Source of the DNA: Roseovarius sp. S88
GTDB taxonomy: Bacteria; Pseudomonadota; Alphaproteobacteria; Rhodobacterales; Rhodobacteraceae
Length of the DNA stretch: 64,000 bases
Reading direction: 5' to 3'
NCBI RefSeq assembly: GCF_037023735.1
Contig: NZ_CP146069.1
Location: 785,501 to 849,500, forward strand
The translations under genes were made by a program, and so were the position numbers. Of the stretch, positions 44,002-52,308 are shown piece after piece; positions within the stretch are counted from its first letter, which is position 1, and the number at the start of each line of letters is the position of its first letter. The notes under the pieces were generated by a model. That model was not told the DNA's origin. It saw nothing but the letters and a program-made list of their open reading frames with translations, and searched no databases.

Positions 44002-44930
44002 AGGTCTTTTTGACAGGCGGGCGCGGGATGGTGGGCCGCGCCATTCAGGCGCATGATCGCGCGTCCGAGCATCAGGTCTTGGCACCTAAAAGTGCCGATC
44101 TTGATCTGACGCACCGCGAGGCAGTGATGGCGATCCTGGCCAGTGAAAAGCCGGATATTGTCATTCATTCCGCCGGGCGTGTGGGAGGGATTCAGGCCAA
44201 TATGGCCTCACCCGCGGCCTTTTTGGCGGACAATTTGGATATGGGTTTCAACGTGGTTCTGGCCGCGCGCGAGGCAGGTGTGCCGCAGGTGCTTAACCTT
44301 GGGTCTTCTTGCATGTATCCACATGACGCGCCCAATCCTCTGCACGAAGAGAGCCTTGGAAAAGGGGAGCTTGAGCCAACAAACGAGGGCTACGGCCTGG
44401 CCAAGGTAGCGGTCGCACGGCTCTGTGCATTCGTCTCTCAGGAACGTGCTGAATTAGCCTATAAAACGCTCATCCCCTGCAATCTCTATGGGCTCAACGA
44501 CAAATTCGACCCCAAGGTCTCGCATCTAGTTCCGGCGATCATCCGCAAGGTGCATGAGGCAAAAGAACGGGGCGCAGACACGGTTGAAATCTGGGGGGAC
44601 GGCACAGCGCGGCGTGAATTCATGTTCTCAGAGGATTTGGCAGACGGTGTCTGGGCCGCGGTAGACGGGTTTGAGTGCCTGCCAGGCATGATGAATATCG
44701 GTTTGGGCTATGACTATTCGATCAATGAGTACTACGCAGAAGCGGCAAAAGTGATCGGGTGGGAGGGGAATTTCACGCATGACCTTTCAAAGCCCACCGG
44801 TATGAAGCAGAAACTTCTCGACGTCAGCGCGCAGACACGTTTTGGCTGGACGCCAAAAACCACTCTGCAAGACGGTATCGCACAGACCTATTTGCACTTT
44901 CAGGACCTTTTGAAACGAGGCGACGCATGA
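43998..44930 (+). CDS. fcl: GDP-L-fucose synthase-type epimerase/reductase (Fcl or ColC-like)
   Basis: This 310-aa extended SDR has a Rossmann start [37 protein letters not shown] lies near 60, GSSCMYPHD near 106 and the catalytic Tyr/Lys in [15 protein letters not shown] near 134. The family performs 3,5-epimerisation and 4-reduction of GDP-4-keto-6-deoxymannose, giving GDP-fucose. Homologous ColC does the 5-epimerisation/4-reduction for GDP-colitose. As a ColD-like gene follows directly, the ColC role is possible. The sequence alone does not separate the two. It overlaps both neighbours by 4 bp. Confidence 0.85.
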   Translation: MKVFLTGGRGMVGRAIQAHDRASEHQVLAPKSADLDLTHREAVMAILASEKPDIVIHSAGRVGGIQANMASPAAFLADNLDMGFNVVLAAREAGVPQVLNLGSSCMYPHDAPNPLHEESLGKGELEPTNEGYGLAKVAVARLCAFVSQERAELAYKTLIPCNLYGLNDKFDPKVSHLVPAIIRKVHEAKERGADTVEIWGDGTARREFMFSEDLADGVWAAVDGFECLPGMMNIGLGYDYSINEYYAEAAKVIGWEGNFTHDLSKPTGMKQKLLDVSAQTRFGWTPKTTLQDGIAQTYLHFQDLLKRGDA

Positions 44931-46114
44931 GTGATACCGACGGATTCCCATTGGCCACCACAAGCTGGGACGACAAGGAATACGCCGCCATTGAGCGCGT
45001 GGTGAAATCCGGCATGTTCTCGATGGGGGCGGAAGTGGCCAAGTTCGAAGACCAGTTTGCCCGCGCCATGGGATCGGCCCATGCGTTGATGGTCAATTCC
45101 GGGTCGTCGGCCAACCTGATCATCGTGGCGGCCCTGCGGTATCATTCCAAACACGGTTTGCCGGAAGGGGCTGAAGTCATCGTGCCTGCGGTGAGCTGGT
45201 CCACGACCTACTATCCGCTGCATCAGTATGGGCTTTTGCAAAAGTTCGTGGATATCGATCCTGACACGCTCAACTATGATCTTGAGGCTCTGGCGGACGC
45301 CATCACGGACGAAACGCGCGCGATCATGGTGGTGAACCTTTTGGGCAATCCCAATGAGTTTGACCGGATCAAAGCCATCATCGGAGACCGGAACATCCTG
45401 ATCCTGGAAGACAATTGCGAAAGCCTTGGGGCCACCTATCAGGGGCGGCAGGCCGGAACGTTTGGCATCGCGGGCAGCTATTCATCCTTCTTTTCGCACC
45501 ATATCGCGACCATGGAGGGTGGACTTGTCGTGACAGACGACGAAGAACTCTATCACATCATGCTGTCCGTGCGCAGCCATGGCTGGACCCGGCACTTGCC
45601 GAAGGTGAACCACGTAACGGGCGAAAAATCGGACGATCCCTTTGAGGAAAGCTTCAAGTTTGTCCTGCCCGGGTACAACCTGCGCCCGCTAGAGATGAGC
45701 GGGGCGATCGGGCAGGAACAGATCGCTAAACTGCCGATGATCGTCTCTGAGCGCCGCAACAATGCCGAACAGTTCCGCGCGCTCATGCAGGGATACCCTC
45801 AGATCCGCATTCAGCGGGAAATTGGGGAGAGCAGCTGGTTTGGCTTTTCAATGGTGGTGGAACCGGATGCGGGTTTCAGCCGCGCCGACCTGATCGCGGC
45901 ACTGGGAAAGTACAATGTCGATTGCCGTCCCATCGTGGCGGGCGATTTCGCCAAGAACGATGTTGTAACCAAGCACATGGCTCATGTGATCCATGGTGAG
46001 CTGCGTCATGCCAATGATATTGACCAGAACGGGCTCTTTGTCGGCAATCACCACTATCCGCTTGAAGGCAGATGGGAATTGCTGCGCGCGGCTTTGGATG
46101 AGGTTGCAGGGTAG
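44927..46114 (+). CDS. colD: PLP-dependent GDP-4-keto-6-deoxymannose 3-dehydratase, ColD type
   Basis: The 395-aa protein has the sugar aminotransferase (DegT) fold: VNSGSSANLIIVAALRYH near 57, VPAVSWSTTYYPLHQYG near 88 and LILEDNCESLGATYQG near 157. The residue where aminotransferases have the Schiff-base Lys is His in SSFFSHHIATMEGG (near 187), the hallmark of the ColD dehydratase. EESFKFVLPGYNLRPLEMSG (near 242) and GESSWFGFSMV are also ColD-like. It removes the C3 hydroxyl using PLP and glutamate, making a 3,6-dideoxy sugar nucleotide. Hence gmd-fcl-colD may produce GDP-colitose or a relative for surface polysaccharide. Two terminators follow. Confidence 0.9.
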   Translation: MSDTDGFPLATTSWDDKEYAAIERVVKSGMFSMGAEVAKFEDQFARAMGSAHALMVNSGSSANLIIVAALRYHSKHGLPEGAEVIVPAVSWSTTYYPLHQYGLLQKFVDIDPDTLNYDLEALADAITDETRAIMVVNLLGNPNEFDRIKAIIGDRNILILEDNCESLGATYQGRQAGTFGIAGSYSSFFSHHIATMEGGLVVTDDEELYHIMLSVRSHGWTRHLPKVNHVTGEKSDDPFEESFKFVLPGYNLRPLEMSGAIGQEQIAKLPMIVSERRNNAEQFRALMQGYPQIRIQREIGESSWFGFSMVVEPDAGFSRADLIAALGKYNVDCRPIVAGDFAKNDVVTKHMAHVIHGELRHANDIDQNGLFVGNHHYPLEGRWELLRAALDEVAG

Positions 46115-46119
46115 TCGCC

Positions 46120-46144
46120 GCAAAAGCCTTCTGAAGGCTTTTGC
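46120..46144. terminator. Palindromic terminator between colD and kdsD
   Basis: A 25-nt near-perfect palindrome has 12-bp arms GCAAAAGCCTTC and GAAGGCTTTTGC around a single T. It lies 6 bp after the colD stop and before the convergent kdsD. The T-rich 3' arm fits a terminator for the plus-strand transcript. Confidence 0.7.
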
Positions 46145-46147
46145 CTT

Positions 46148-46164
46148 AACTTTTCAGAAAAGTT
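46148..46164. terminator. Second hairpin at the kdsD 3' end
   Basis: AACTTTTC and GAAAAGTT (8-bp arms, one-base centre) abut the kdsD stop codon (46166-46164). Together with the hairpin at 46120 it forms a convergent terminator pair. Confidence 0.55.
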
Positions 46165-47117
46165 TAGGCCACACCCGCGCGCAGCGCGTCGTGGATATGG
46201 ACCAGACCGCAAAGCGCGCCGGTATCCTCAACGACTAGAAGCACCGTCCGCTTGTTTGTGTTCATCACACCTAGCGCCTCGACCAAGAGTGTATCAGGGC
46301 TTGTCGTCATGGGATTCTGCGTTGCCACTTCGCCTGCAGAACGCGTCATCAACTGGTCCATGTTGCGGCGCAGGTCCCCGTCGGTGATCACGCCATGCAG
46401 GCGGTTGTCAGCGACGACTGCAGCCACACCAAACCCTTTCGCTGTCATCTCCAAAAGCGTATCGCCCATAGTGGTGTCTGGGGTCACAACTGGCAGTTCC
46501 TCTCCGGTGTGCATCACGGCGGATACCTTCAAGAGCTGGGCGCCCAGCGTGCCTCCGGGATGAAATGCCAGGAAATTCTCTTTTTCAAACCCACGTAGCT
46601 CCATCATGGCCACCGCAATTGCATCGCCCAGAGCCATCGTGCAGGTGGTTGATGTGGTGGGCGCGCCGATGCCGCAAGCTTCGGGGGCGTCGGGTAATGT
46701 CAGCACGTGATCTGCTTGACGTCCCAACGTGCTTCTTGGTTTTTTGGTGATCGCAACCACTGGAACAGAAAACCGAGCGCAATGGGCGATGATGTCAGCC
46801 AGTTCCCTGGTCTCGCCAGAGTTCGAAATCAGGATCATCGCGTCCTGTGCTGTCACCATCCCCAGATCGCCATGGCTGGCCTCTCCGGGATGCACGTATT
46901 GTGCGGGCGTGCCCGTGCTCGCCAATGTGGCGGCAATCTTGGCAGCGACATGCCCGGATTTGCCCATACCAGACACGATGACCCGGCCCTTCGTGGCCAG
47001 CAGAAGCTCTATTACATCATCAAACGCATCGGGCAGGGCCTCGCGCATCTGGCTGAGCGCATTCGTCTCAGTTTCCAGAACTGTGCGGGCGATGTCGGAA
47101 GGGCGCCGGTCGCTCAT
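46164..47117 (-). CDS. kdsD: Arabinose-5-phosphate isomerase (KpsF/GutQ family)
   Basis: This 317-aa protein has an N-terminal SIS domain and two C-terminal CBS motifs. The SIS part has VIVSGMGKSGHVAAKIAATL near 47, HPGEASHGDLGM near 80 and LISNSGETREL near 95. GAPTTSTTCTMALGDAIAVAMM (near 152) is the catalytic KpsF signature. It makes arabinose-5-phosphate for KDO, so it links to lipopolysaccharide or capsule assembly, consistent with its position beside the deoxysugar cassette. It is convergent to colD. Confidence 0.93.
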   Translation of the reverse strand: MSDRRPSDIARTVLETETNALSQMREALPDAFDDVIELLLATKGRVIVSGMGKSGHVAAKIAATLASTGTPAQYVHPGEASHGDLGMVTAQDAMILISNSGETRELADIIAHCARFSVPVVAITKKPRSTLGRQADHVLTLPDAPEACGIGAPTTSTTCTMALGDAIAVAMMELRGFEKENFLAFHPGGTLGAQLLKVSAVMHTGEELPVVTPDTTMGDTLLEMTAKGFGVAAVVADNRLHGVITDGDLRRNMDQLMTRSAGEVATQNPMTTSPDTLLVEALGVMNTNKRTVLLVVEDTGALCGLVHIHDALRAGVA

Positions 47118-47170
47118 GGTCTGTCTTTCTGGTTCATCGCCTTAGCCATACCTGCTGGTTGTCGGGTCGC

Positions 47171-48085
47171 CTAGTCCTCATGCACAATCTTGATATGCCG
47201 CTCCCCGCGCGCCTCGGCGAGGGCCATCTGCTTTTGCCGCTCCCGAAATCGGTCCTTGTCCGTCTCGGTCGTCTCATAGGCACACTGATGACAGGACACA
47301 CCCTCCTCGTATTCGGGGCGATTTGTATCCTCTGGTAAGATTGGCCGACGACAGGCGTGGCAAAGCAGGTGCGGACCTTCTCGCAAGCCGTGATCAACTG
47401 ACACACGTCCATCAAACACAAAACAACTGCCTTGCCACGTGCTGTCCTCCTCGGGGACCTCTTCAAGATATTTCAGAATACCGCCCTTAAGGTGGTAGAC
47501 GTCCTCAACCCCTTGGCCGAGCAGGTAATTGGTCGACTTTTCGCACCGAATACCCCCTGTACAGAACATCGCGATGCGTTTGTTGTGGAACCGGTCCTTG
47601 TTGGCCTCCCACCAGGCGGGGAAGTCGCGAAAAGACTCAGTCTCGGGATCAATCGCACCTTCAAACGTACCAATCGCAACCTCATAGTCATTACGCGTAT
47701 CGATAACGGCGACATCCGGGCTTTGGATGAGCTCATTCCATTCTTGCGGATTCACGTAATGCCCGACACGCGCCTTTGGATCGACATCAGGTTGGCCCAT
47801 CGTCACGATCTCGTTTTTCAGTCGCACCTTGAGACGGCGAAAGGGTTGGCTGGCGCTTGTGCTTTCCTTCCACTCCAGATCGGCACAGCCGGGTAGGGCA
47901 CGGATATGAGCCAGCACGGTGTTAATCCCGGCACGCGATCCGGCGATGGTGCCGTTGATGCCTTCGCGTGCCAGCAAGAGCGAGCCGGAGATTTTCTGCG
48001 CCTCGCACAGCTCAAGCAACGGCCCCTGAATCGCTTCAGGGTCATCAAACCGCGTGAAATGATAGAGTGCTGCAATCGTGTACAT
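47171..48085 (-). CDS. trhO: tRNA uridine(34) hydroxylase, rhodanese type
   Basis: The family-standard start MYTIAALYHFTRFDD at ATG 48085 gives 304 aa. The frame opens upstream at a TTG (48172) without conserved residues. EGINGTIAGSRAGINTVLAH near 45 is the N-terminal domain. A rhodanese domain has the active Cys in IAMFCTGGIRCEKSTNYL near 175. The C-terminal Cys-rich end has HLLCHACRRPIL and SCHQCAYE, four cysteines in two CxxC pairs suited to zinc. TrhO (YceA) hydroxylates wobble uridine in tRNA using oxygen. Confidence 0.92.
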   Translation of the reverse strand: MYTIAALYHFTRFDDPEAIQGPLLELCEAQKISGSLLLAREGINGTIAGSRAGINTVLAHIRALPGCADLEWKESTSASQPFRRLKVRLKNEIVTMGQPDVDPKARVGHYVNPQEWNELIQSPDVAVIDTRNDYEVAIGTFEGAIDPETESFRDFPAWWEANKDRFHNKRIAMFCTGGIRCEKSTNYLLGQGVEDVYHLKGGILKYLEEVPEEDSTWQGSCFVFDGRVSVDHGLREGPHLLCHACRRPILPEDTNRPEYEEGVSCHQCAYETTETDKDRFRERQKQMALAEARGERHIKIVHED

Positions 48086-48186
48086 AAACGCGTGATCTAA
48101 GGCCTTGTCATCTTTAGAGCAAGGGGCCAGCCATTGACGCGAGACCTTTGCGTGCCTACCCCTTTTAGGCAATGAGGAGGTGCTTT

Positions 48187-48783
48187 ATGACCCATGCCCT
48201 GATCGTAATTGACGTACAAAATGATTTTTGCCCGGGCGGCGCGCTGGCCGTGGTAGGTGGGGATGAGATCGTGGCCGGGATCAATGATCTGATGCTGGAC
48301 GCAGGTGCCGTGATCCTGACGCAGGATTTGCATCCTGCAGGCCATTCCTCTTTTGCCTCCAGCCATGCTGGCAAGGCCCCTTTGGAGATGATCAACATGC
48401 CCTACGGGCCGCAGGTCCTCTGGCCGGATCATTGCGTGCAGGGCTCTGAAGGAGCTGACTTTCATCCCGACCTGAACACCACGCACGCCGATATGATCGT
48501 ACGCAAGGGCTACAACCCGGCCATCGACAGCTATTCCGCCTTCTTTGAAAATGACCACGAGACACCGACGGGCCTGCATGGCTATTTGCAAACGCGTGGC
48601 ATTGATCAATTGACCATGGTGGGGTTGGCCACGGATTTTTGCGTGAATTTCTCTGCCGTCGATGCCGCCAAGCTGGGATATGCCGTGACCGTGCGGCAGG
48701 ATCTATGCCGTGCCATTGATCTCAACGGGTCGCTGGCCGCCTCGGTTGAGGGGATGGCCGCCGCTGGCGTCACACTGGCCTGA
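48187..48783 (+). CDS. pncA: Nicotinamidase
   Basis: From ATG 48187 (GAGGAGGT six bases upstream) the 198-aa protein begins MTHALIVIDVQNDFCPGG. The catalytic Asp is in IDVQNDF, the metal ligands are in TQDLHPAGHSSFASSH near 50, the Lys is in VRKGYNPAIDSYS near 112, and the Cys is in VGLATDFCVNFSAVD near 152. It hydrolyses nicotinamide to nicotinate for NAD salvage. It is followed closely by the uracil-DNA-glycosylase-family gene. Confidence 0.94.
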   Translation: MTHALIVIDVQNDFCPGGALAVVGGDEIVAGINDLMLDAGAVILTQDLHPAGHSSFASSHAGKAPLEMINMPYGPQVLWPDHCVQGSEGADFHPDLNTTHADMIVRKGYNPAIDSYSAFFENDHETPTGLHGYLQTRGIDQLTMVGLATDFCVNFSAVDAAKLGYAVTVRQDLCRAIDLNGSLAASVEGMAAAGVTLA

Positions 48784-48787
48784 GGTT

Positions 48788-49375
48788 TTGGCTCTTACAC
48801 AAGACATTCAGGCCTGCCGCATTTGCGCAGATCGCTTTGCCGCAACGCACACGGGCCACACGCCGCGACCCGTGGCCTGGTTCGAACCTTCGGCACGGCT
48901 CTTGATTGCAGGGCAGGCCCCAGGCATGCGTGTACATCAGTCCGGCAAGCCCTTTGATGATCCGTCTGGCGATAGGCTGCGCGATTGGCTCGGGCTTTCG
49001 CCGGACGAATTCTATGACCAAAGCCGCGTGGCTATTGTGCCCATGGCGTTTTGCTTTCCGGGATACGATGCCAAAGGCTCCGACCTGCCGCCGCCCAAAA
49101 TATGTGGCAAGACCTGGCATGAAAAGGTGATGGTGACGCTGAACAAGGTCCGGCTCTCGGTCATTGTCGGGGGGTATTCGCAAAAGTACCACATGGGCGT
49201 AAAAACTCCGGTGACCGATACGGTGGCCGACTGGCGCAGTCACGCCCCGGATCTTTTTCCTTTGCCGCATCCGTCCTGGCGCAATACCGGCTGGCTGAAG
49301 AAACACCCGTGGTTCGAGGTTGAATTGTTGCCTGTGCTACGGGAACGGGTGCAAGAGGTGATGCGAGATGGATGA
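48788..49375 (+). CDS. Uracil-DNA glycosylase-family protein
   Basis: The start is uncertain. I suggest TTG 48788, just after pncA, because the conserved part begins DIQACRICADRFAATHTGH a few residues later. An ATG at 48710 in pncA is also in frame but encodes a non-conserved stretch. The 195-aa protein has LLIAGQAPGMRVHQSGKPFDDPSGDRL near 40 and PPPKICGKTWHEKVM near 98, and LPHPSWRNTGWLKKHPWF near 160 is the C-terminal active-site region. It belongs to the UdgA-like superfamily, with no clear iron-sulfur Cys quartet (only CRIC). Overlaps the SseB-like gene by 8 bp. Confidence 0.75.
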   Translation: MALTQDIQACRICADRFAATHTGHTPRPVAWFEPSARLLIAGQAPGMRVHQSGKPFDDPSGDRLRDWLGLSPDEFYDQSRVAIVPMAFCFPGYDAKGSDLPPPKICGKTWHEKVMVTLNKVRLSVIVGGYSQKYHMGVKTPVTDTVADWRSHAPDLFPLPHPSWRNTGWLKKHPWFEVELLPVLRERVQEVMRDG

Positions 49376-50147
49376 AACGCACTTGGACCGCGCGCATGCT
49401 GCTATGGAGGCTGGTGGTGAAAGTGAACGCCTGCGGTTTTATGAAACGCTTGTGGCGGCGGAGCTGTTTTTGCTTCTGGACGGTGAGGCGGAGGGGGATC
49501 AGGTGGCCCCGCAGGCCTTTGAGGTTGACGGCCAGGCATTCGTATTGGCCTTTGACACCGAAGAGCGCCTGGCTGGGTTCGCAGGACGAGAAGCGCATTA
49601 TGTGGCGCTTTCCGGTCGGGCCGCGGTCGAGATGCTTGCTGAGGCCAAATTGGGCCTTGGGCTGAACCTCGAAGCTGGGCCATCCGAGATGTTGTTGCCG
49701 CCAGAAGCGATGGTCTGGTTGGTTGAGACGCTTGGAGATGCGCCAAAGGAGGTGGAGGCAAAACCGCAGGAAATCTATGCCCCGGTTGGTTTGCCGGAAT
49801 CCCTTGTCACAGCGCTTGACGCGCGACTGGCCGCGGCAGAAGGGTTGGCAGAGGCGGCCTATCTCGTTGGGGTAAGTTATGAGTCCGGTGCCAAGGGGCA
49901 TCTTCTCGGGTTTGTGGATGCGCATCCCGGTGCTGATGGGGCTCTGGCGCGGGCCGTTTCGGAAGTGCTGCAGTTTTCCGGAATGGAAGCGGCTATGCTG
50001 GATGTCGGGTTTTTTCAAGCGTATGATCAGATTTGTGCGCGTATGGCTTTGGTCGGTTTGAGATTTGACTTGCCCAAAGCAGAACTGAAAGCAACGCCCG
50101 GTGCCGCGCCGGGAATGAACCCGGACCTGCCGCCGAAATTGCGGTGA
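49368..50147 (+). CDS. SseB-like protein
   Basis: This 259-aa acidic soluble protein has an N-terminal SseB-type domain (about 1-125). Features include RLRFYETLVAAELFLLLDGEAEGD near 20, VDGQAFVLAFDTEERLAGFAG near 55 and an LNLEAGPSEMLLPPEAMVWL loop near 102. A C-terminal half (about 140-235) contains SSeB_C-like KGHLLGFVDAHPGADGAL. Such proteins are of unclear biochemical role in this group, since the name comes from an unrelated serine-enhancing phenotype in E. coli. It overlaps the glycosylase gene. Confidence 0.78.
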   Translation: MDETHLDRAHAAMEAGGESERLRFYETLVAAELFLLLDGEAEGDQVAPQAFEVDGQAFVLAFDTEERLAGFAGREAHYVALSGRAAVEMLAEAKLGLGLNLEAGPSEMLLPPEAMVWLVETLGDAPKEVEAKPQEIYAPVGLPESLVTALDARLAAAEGLAEAAYLVGVSYESGAKGHLLGFVDAHPGADGALARAVSEVLQFSGMEAAMLDVGFFQAYDQICARMALVGLRFDLPKAELKATPGAAPGMNPDLPPKLR

Positions 50148-50164
50148 GACTTGCGTTTAAGGTG

Positions 50165-50220
50165 CCGGAATTTTCAAAATTCCGGATGCCTCCGGCGGGG
50201 ATACTTCTGGCCATAAGAAG
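50165..50220. repeat. Conserved-looking intergenic element with perfect hairpin
   Basis: CCGGAATTTT and AAAATTCCGG form perfect 10-bp arms around a C (50165-50185), followed by GCCTCCGGCGGGGATACTT and CCATAAGAAGG. It lies after the SseB-like gene, before convergent ghrA. A similar tail (GGGTATTTTTGACAAGAAAG) occurs at 35120 and GAGTATTTTGAGAACAATG at 15996, so it belongs to a recurring 3'-end motif. Confidence 0.6.
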
Positions 50221-50223
50221 GGT

Positions 50224-51156
50224 TTAGTACCCCAGTTTGCGATCCACCAGATTGATGAAATCCTCGCCTGCTTCGCCACGGCGCACGTTTTCCGCGATTA
50301 CGCGAGATGCTGACAGCGGACGGGTTTCGGACGCGATATGCGGGGTAACTGTGACGTTGGGATGGGACCAATAGGGGTGCTCAGGCGGCAGAGGTTCGAC
50401 GCGAAAAACATCCAGCGTGGCGTGTCCGACTTGACCTGTGTTCACTGCGGACAGAAGGGCCTCATCATCAATCAACGGCCCGCGCCCAGGGTTGATCACA
50501 ACGGCCCCCGGCGCCAAGAGGGCCAGGGTGTCTGCGTTTAGCGTGTTCTCGGTTTGCGGTGTGGACGGCAGCAAGAGCACAACAATTTCAGCTCCGCTCA
50601 GCGCTTCGGCCAGCCTGTCATTGCCCGAAAGGCATGTGACACCGGGCACCTCTTTGGCACTGCGCGACCATCCTGTTACTGTGAACCCTAGGAAGGCCAA
50701 TGCCTCCGCACAAGCCTGCCCCAATGCGCCAAGGCCGAGGATCGTCACGGACCGGTCAGTCGCCAGAGGAGGCACATGATCGCGCCACAGTCCGTCCTGA
50801 CCCAGAATATGAATGTCCATGCCAAGGTGATGGCGCAGCACATGGCCGGTCACCCATTCCACCATGCCGCGCGTCAAACCCTCATCCACCATGCGGGCGA
50901 AAGGCTGTATCAGGGTTTGGTTGCCGACGACGTCCTCCACTCCGGCCCAAAGACCAAGAACGGCTTTGGTGCGTGTGAAAGGGATGAAGTCCTGCAAATC
51001 GCTGTTGGGGGCATAAACGATATAGTCCACATCCTCAGGCGGTATTTCCGTGCGCAGGTTCACATCCAAACCAAGCTCGCCAAATGCCTGTTTCAGGGTT
51101 GGTTCATAGGTCGCCCAGCGCTCGGCCTTGGCGGCGAAAAGAACGTTGATGCTCAT
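50224..51156 (-). CDS. ghrA: Glyoxylate/hydroxypyruvate reductase A
   Basis: This 310-aa D-2-hydroxyacid dehydrogenase has the NAD(P) site VTILGLGALGQACAEAL near 135. The catalytic Arg is in VVINPGRGPLIDDEALL near 222 and the acid/base His in HPNVTVTPHIASETRP near 275. It matches the GhrA branch, which reduces glyoxylate and hydroxypyruvate with NADPH. It follows rodA by 3 bp on the same strand and so may be expressed from the shape operon. Confidence 0.88.
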   Translation of the reverse strand: MSINVLFAAKAERWATYEPTLKQAFGELGLDVNLRTEIPPEDVDYIVYAPNSDLQDFIPFTRTKAVLGLWAGVEDVVGNQTLIQPFARMVDEGLTRGMVEWVTGHVLRHHLGMDIHILGQDGLWRDHVPPLATDRSVTILGLGALGQACAEALAFLGFTVTGWSRSAKEVPGVTCLSGNDRLAEALSGAEIVVLLLPSTPQTENTLNADTLALLAPGAVVINPGRGPLIDDEALLSAVNTGQVGHATLDVFRVEPLPPEHPYWSHPNVTVTPHIASETRPLSASRVIAENVRRGEAGEDFINLVDRKLGY

Positions 51157-51159
51157 GGA

Positions 51160-52299
51160 TTACCTCGGGCGATGCACATGTGCGCTTTGCACAAGACCAA
51201 AGCCGAGCATCAGAATGAGCATTGCCGACCCGCCATAACTGACCAGTGGCAGGGGAACACCCACTACAGGGGCCAAACCCATCACCATGGACATGTTGAC
51301 GGCAAAGAAGAGGAAGAATGTTGCGGCGACCCCAAGAGTCAGGAGGGACGAAAACCGATCTTTGTTTGTCAGTGCGGAGAAAATACAGAAGATGATGATA
51401 AGCGCGTAAAGCACGAGAAGCGAGAAGGCCCCGACAAACCCAAACTCTTCGGCCAAGGTGGTGAAAATAAAATCGGTGTGCTTCTCGGGCAAGAAGTTCA
51501 GACGTGATTGTGTGCCCTGCATGAATCCACGCCCGGTCCACCCGCCCGACCCAAGCGCAATTTTGGATTGGGTGATATGGTAACCTGCCCCAAGAGGATC
51601 CGAGGCGGGATCCAGAAACGTATCGATGCGACGGAACTGATAGTCCGCCAAAAGCTGCCAATCTGTGCCACGGCTTTGGAAGACTGCAGTGACCAGCCCG
51701 ACACCTCCGGCAATGACAGCTGCAAAATAAGCCCAGTGCACACCGGCTATAAACATGATCAACCCGCCCCCGGTGATGAGCAGGATCGAGGTGCCAAGAT
51801 CGGGCTGTTTCAGAACCAGAGCCACTGGGATCAGGATCAGGATGACCGGCAGAATGACCCAGAAGGGCCGGGATGTTTTTTGCAGCGGGAGCCAGTCGTA
51901 ATAGGCCGCAAGCAGCATCACGAGTGTTATTTTCATAAGCTCCGAAGGCTGCAGGCGCATAAACCCAAGATCAATCCATCGCTGTGCGCCTTTACCTTCG
52001 ACTCCCACCAGTTCCACCGCGACGAGCAAAAGAACAGAGACGATATAAGCCAGCACAGACATGTTGCGCCAGAACCAGATCGGCACCATCGCTACAAAGA
52101 GCATGACCACCAGTCCAAGCACATAGCGTTTCATCTGTGGCTCAGCCCAGGGCGAGAAGGAACCGCCCGAAACCGAGTAGAGCATCAGAAAACCTACGCT
52201 GGCCACCGCGGACAGCAGAATAATCAGCGGCCAGTTCAGGTAGAGCACCTTGCGAAGGCCTGTGGGCGTGTGCTTGACGGTATATTCAAGATAACTCAT
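51160..52299 (-). CDS. rodA: Rod-shape peptidoglycan polymerase RodA
   Basis: This 379-aa SEDS protein has about ten membrane helices. The conserved catalytic segment WIDLGFMRLQPSELMKI lies near 110 and KQPDLGTSILLITGGG near 165. The long extracellular loop has GAGYHITQSKIALGSGGWTG near 238, and PLVSYGGSAMLILMLGFGLV lies near the end. It polymerises glycan strands with PBP2. It lies 9 bp downstream of mrdA. Confidence 0.95.
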   Translation of the reverse strand: MSYLEYTVKHTPTGLRKVLYLNWPLIILLSAVASVGFLMLYSVSGGSFSPWAEPQMKRYVLGLVVMLFVAMVPIWFWRNMSVLAYIVSVLLLVAVELVGVEGKGAQRWIDLGFMRLQPSELMKITLVMLLAAYYDWLPLQKTSRPFWVILPVILILIPVALVLKQPDLGTSILLITGGGLIMFIAGVHWAYFAAVIAGGVGLVTAVFQSRGTDWQLLADYQFRRIDTFLDPASDPLGAGYHITQSKIALGSGGWTGRGFMQGTQSRLNFLPEKHTDFIFTTLAEEFGFVGAFSLLVLYALIIIFCIFSALTNKDRFSSLLTLGVAATFFLFFAVNMSMVMGLAPVVGVPLPLVSYGGSAMLILMLGFGLVQSAHVHRPR

Positions 52300-52308
52300 C
52301 GCGCCGCG

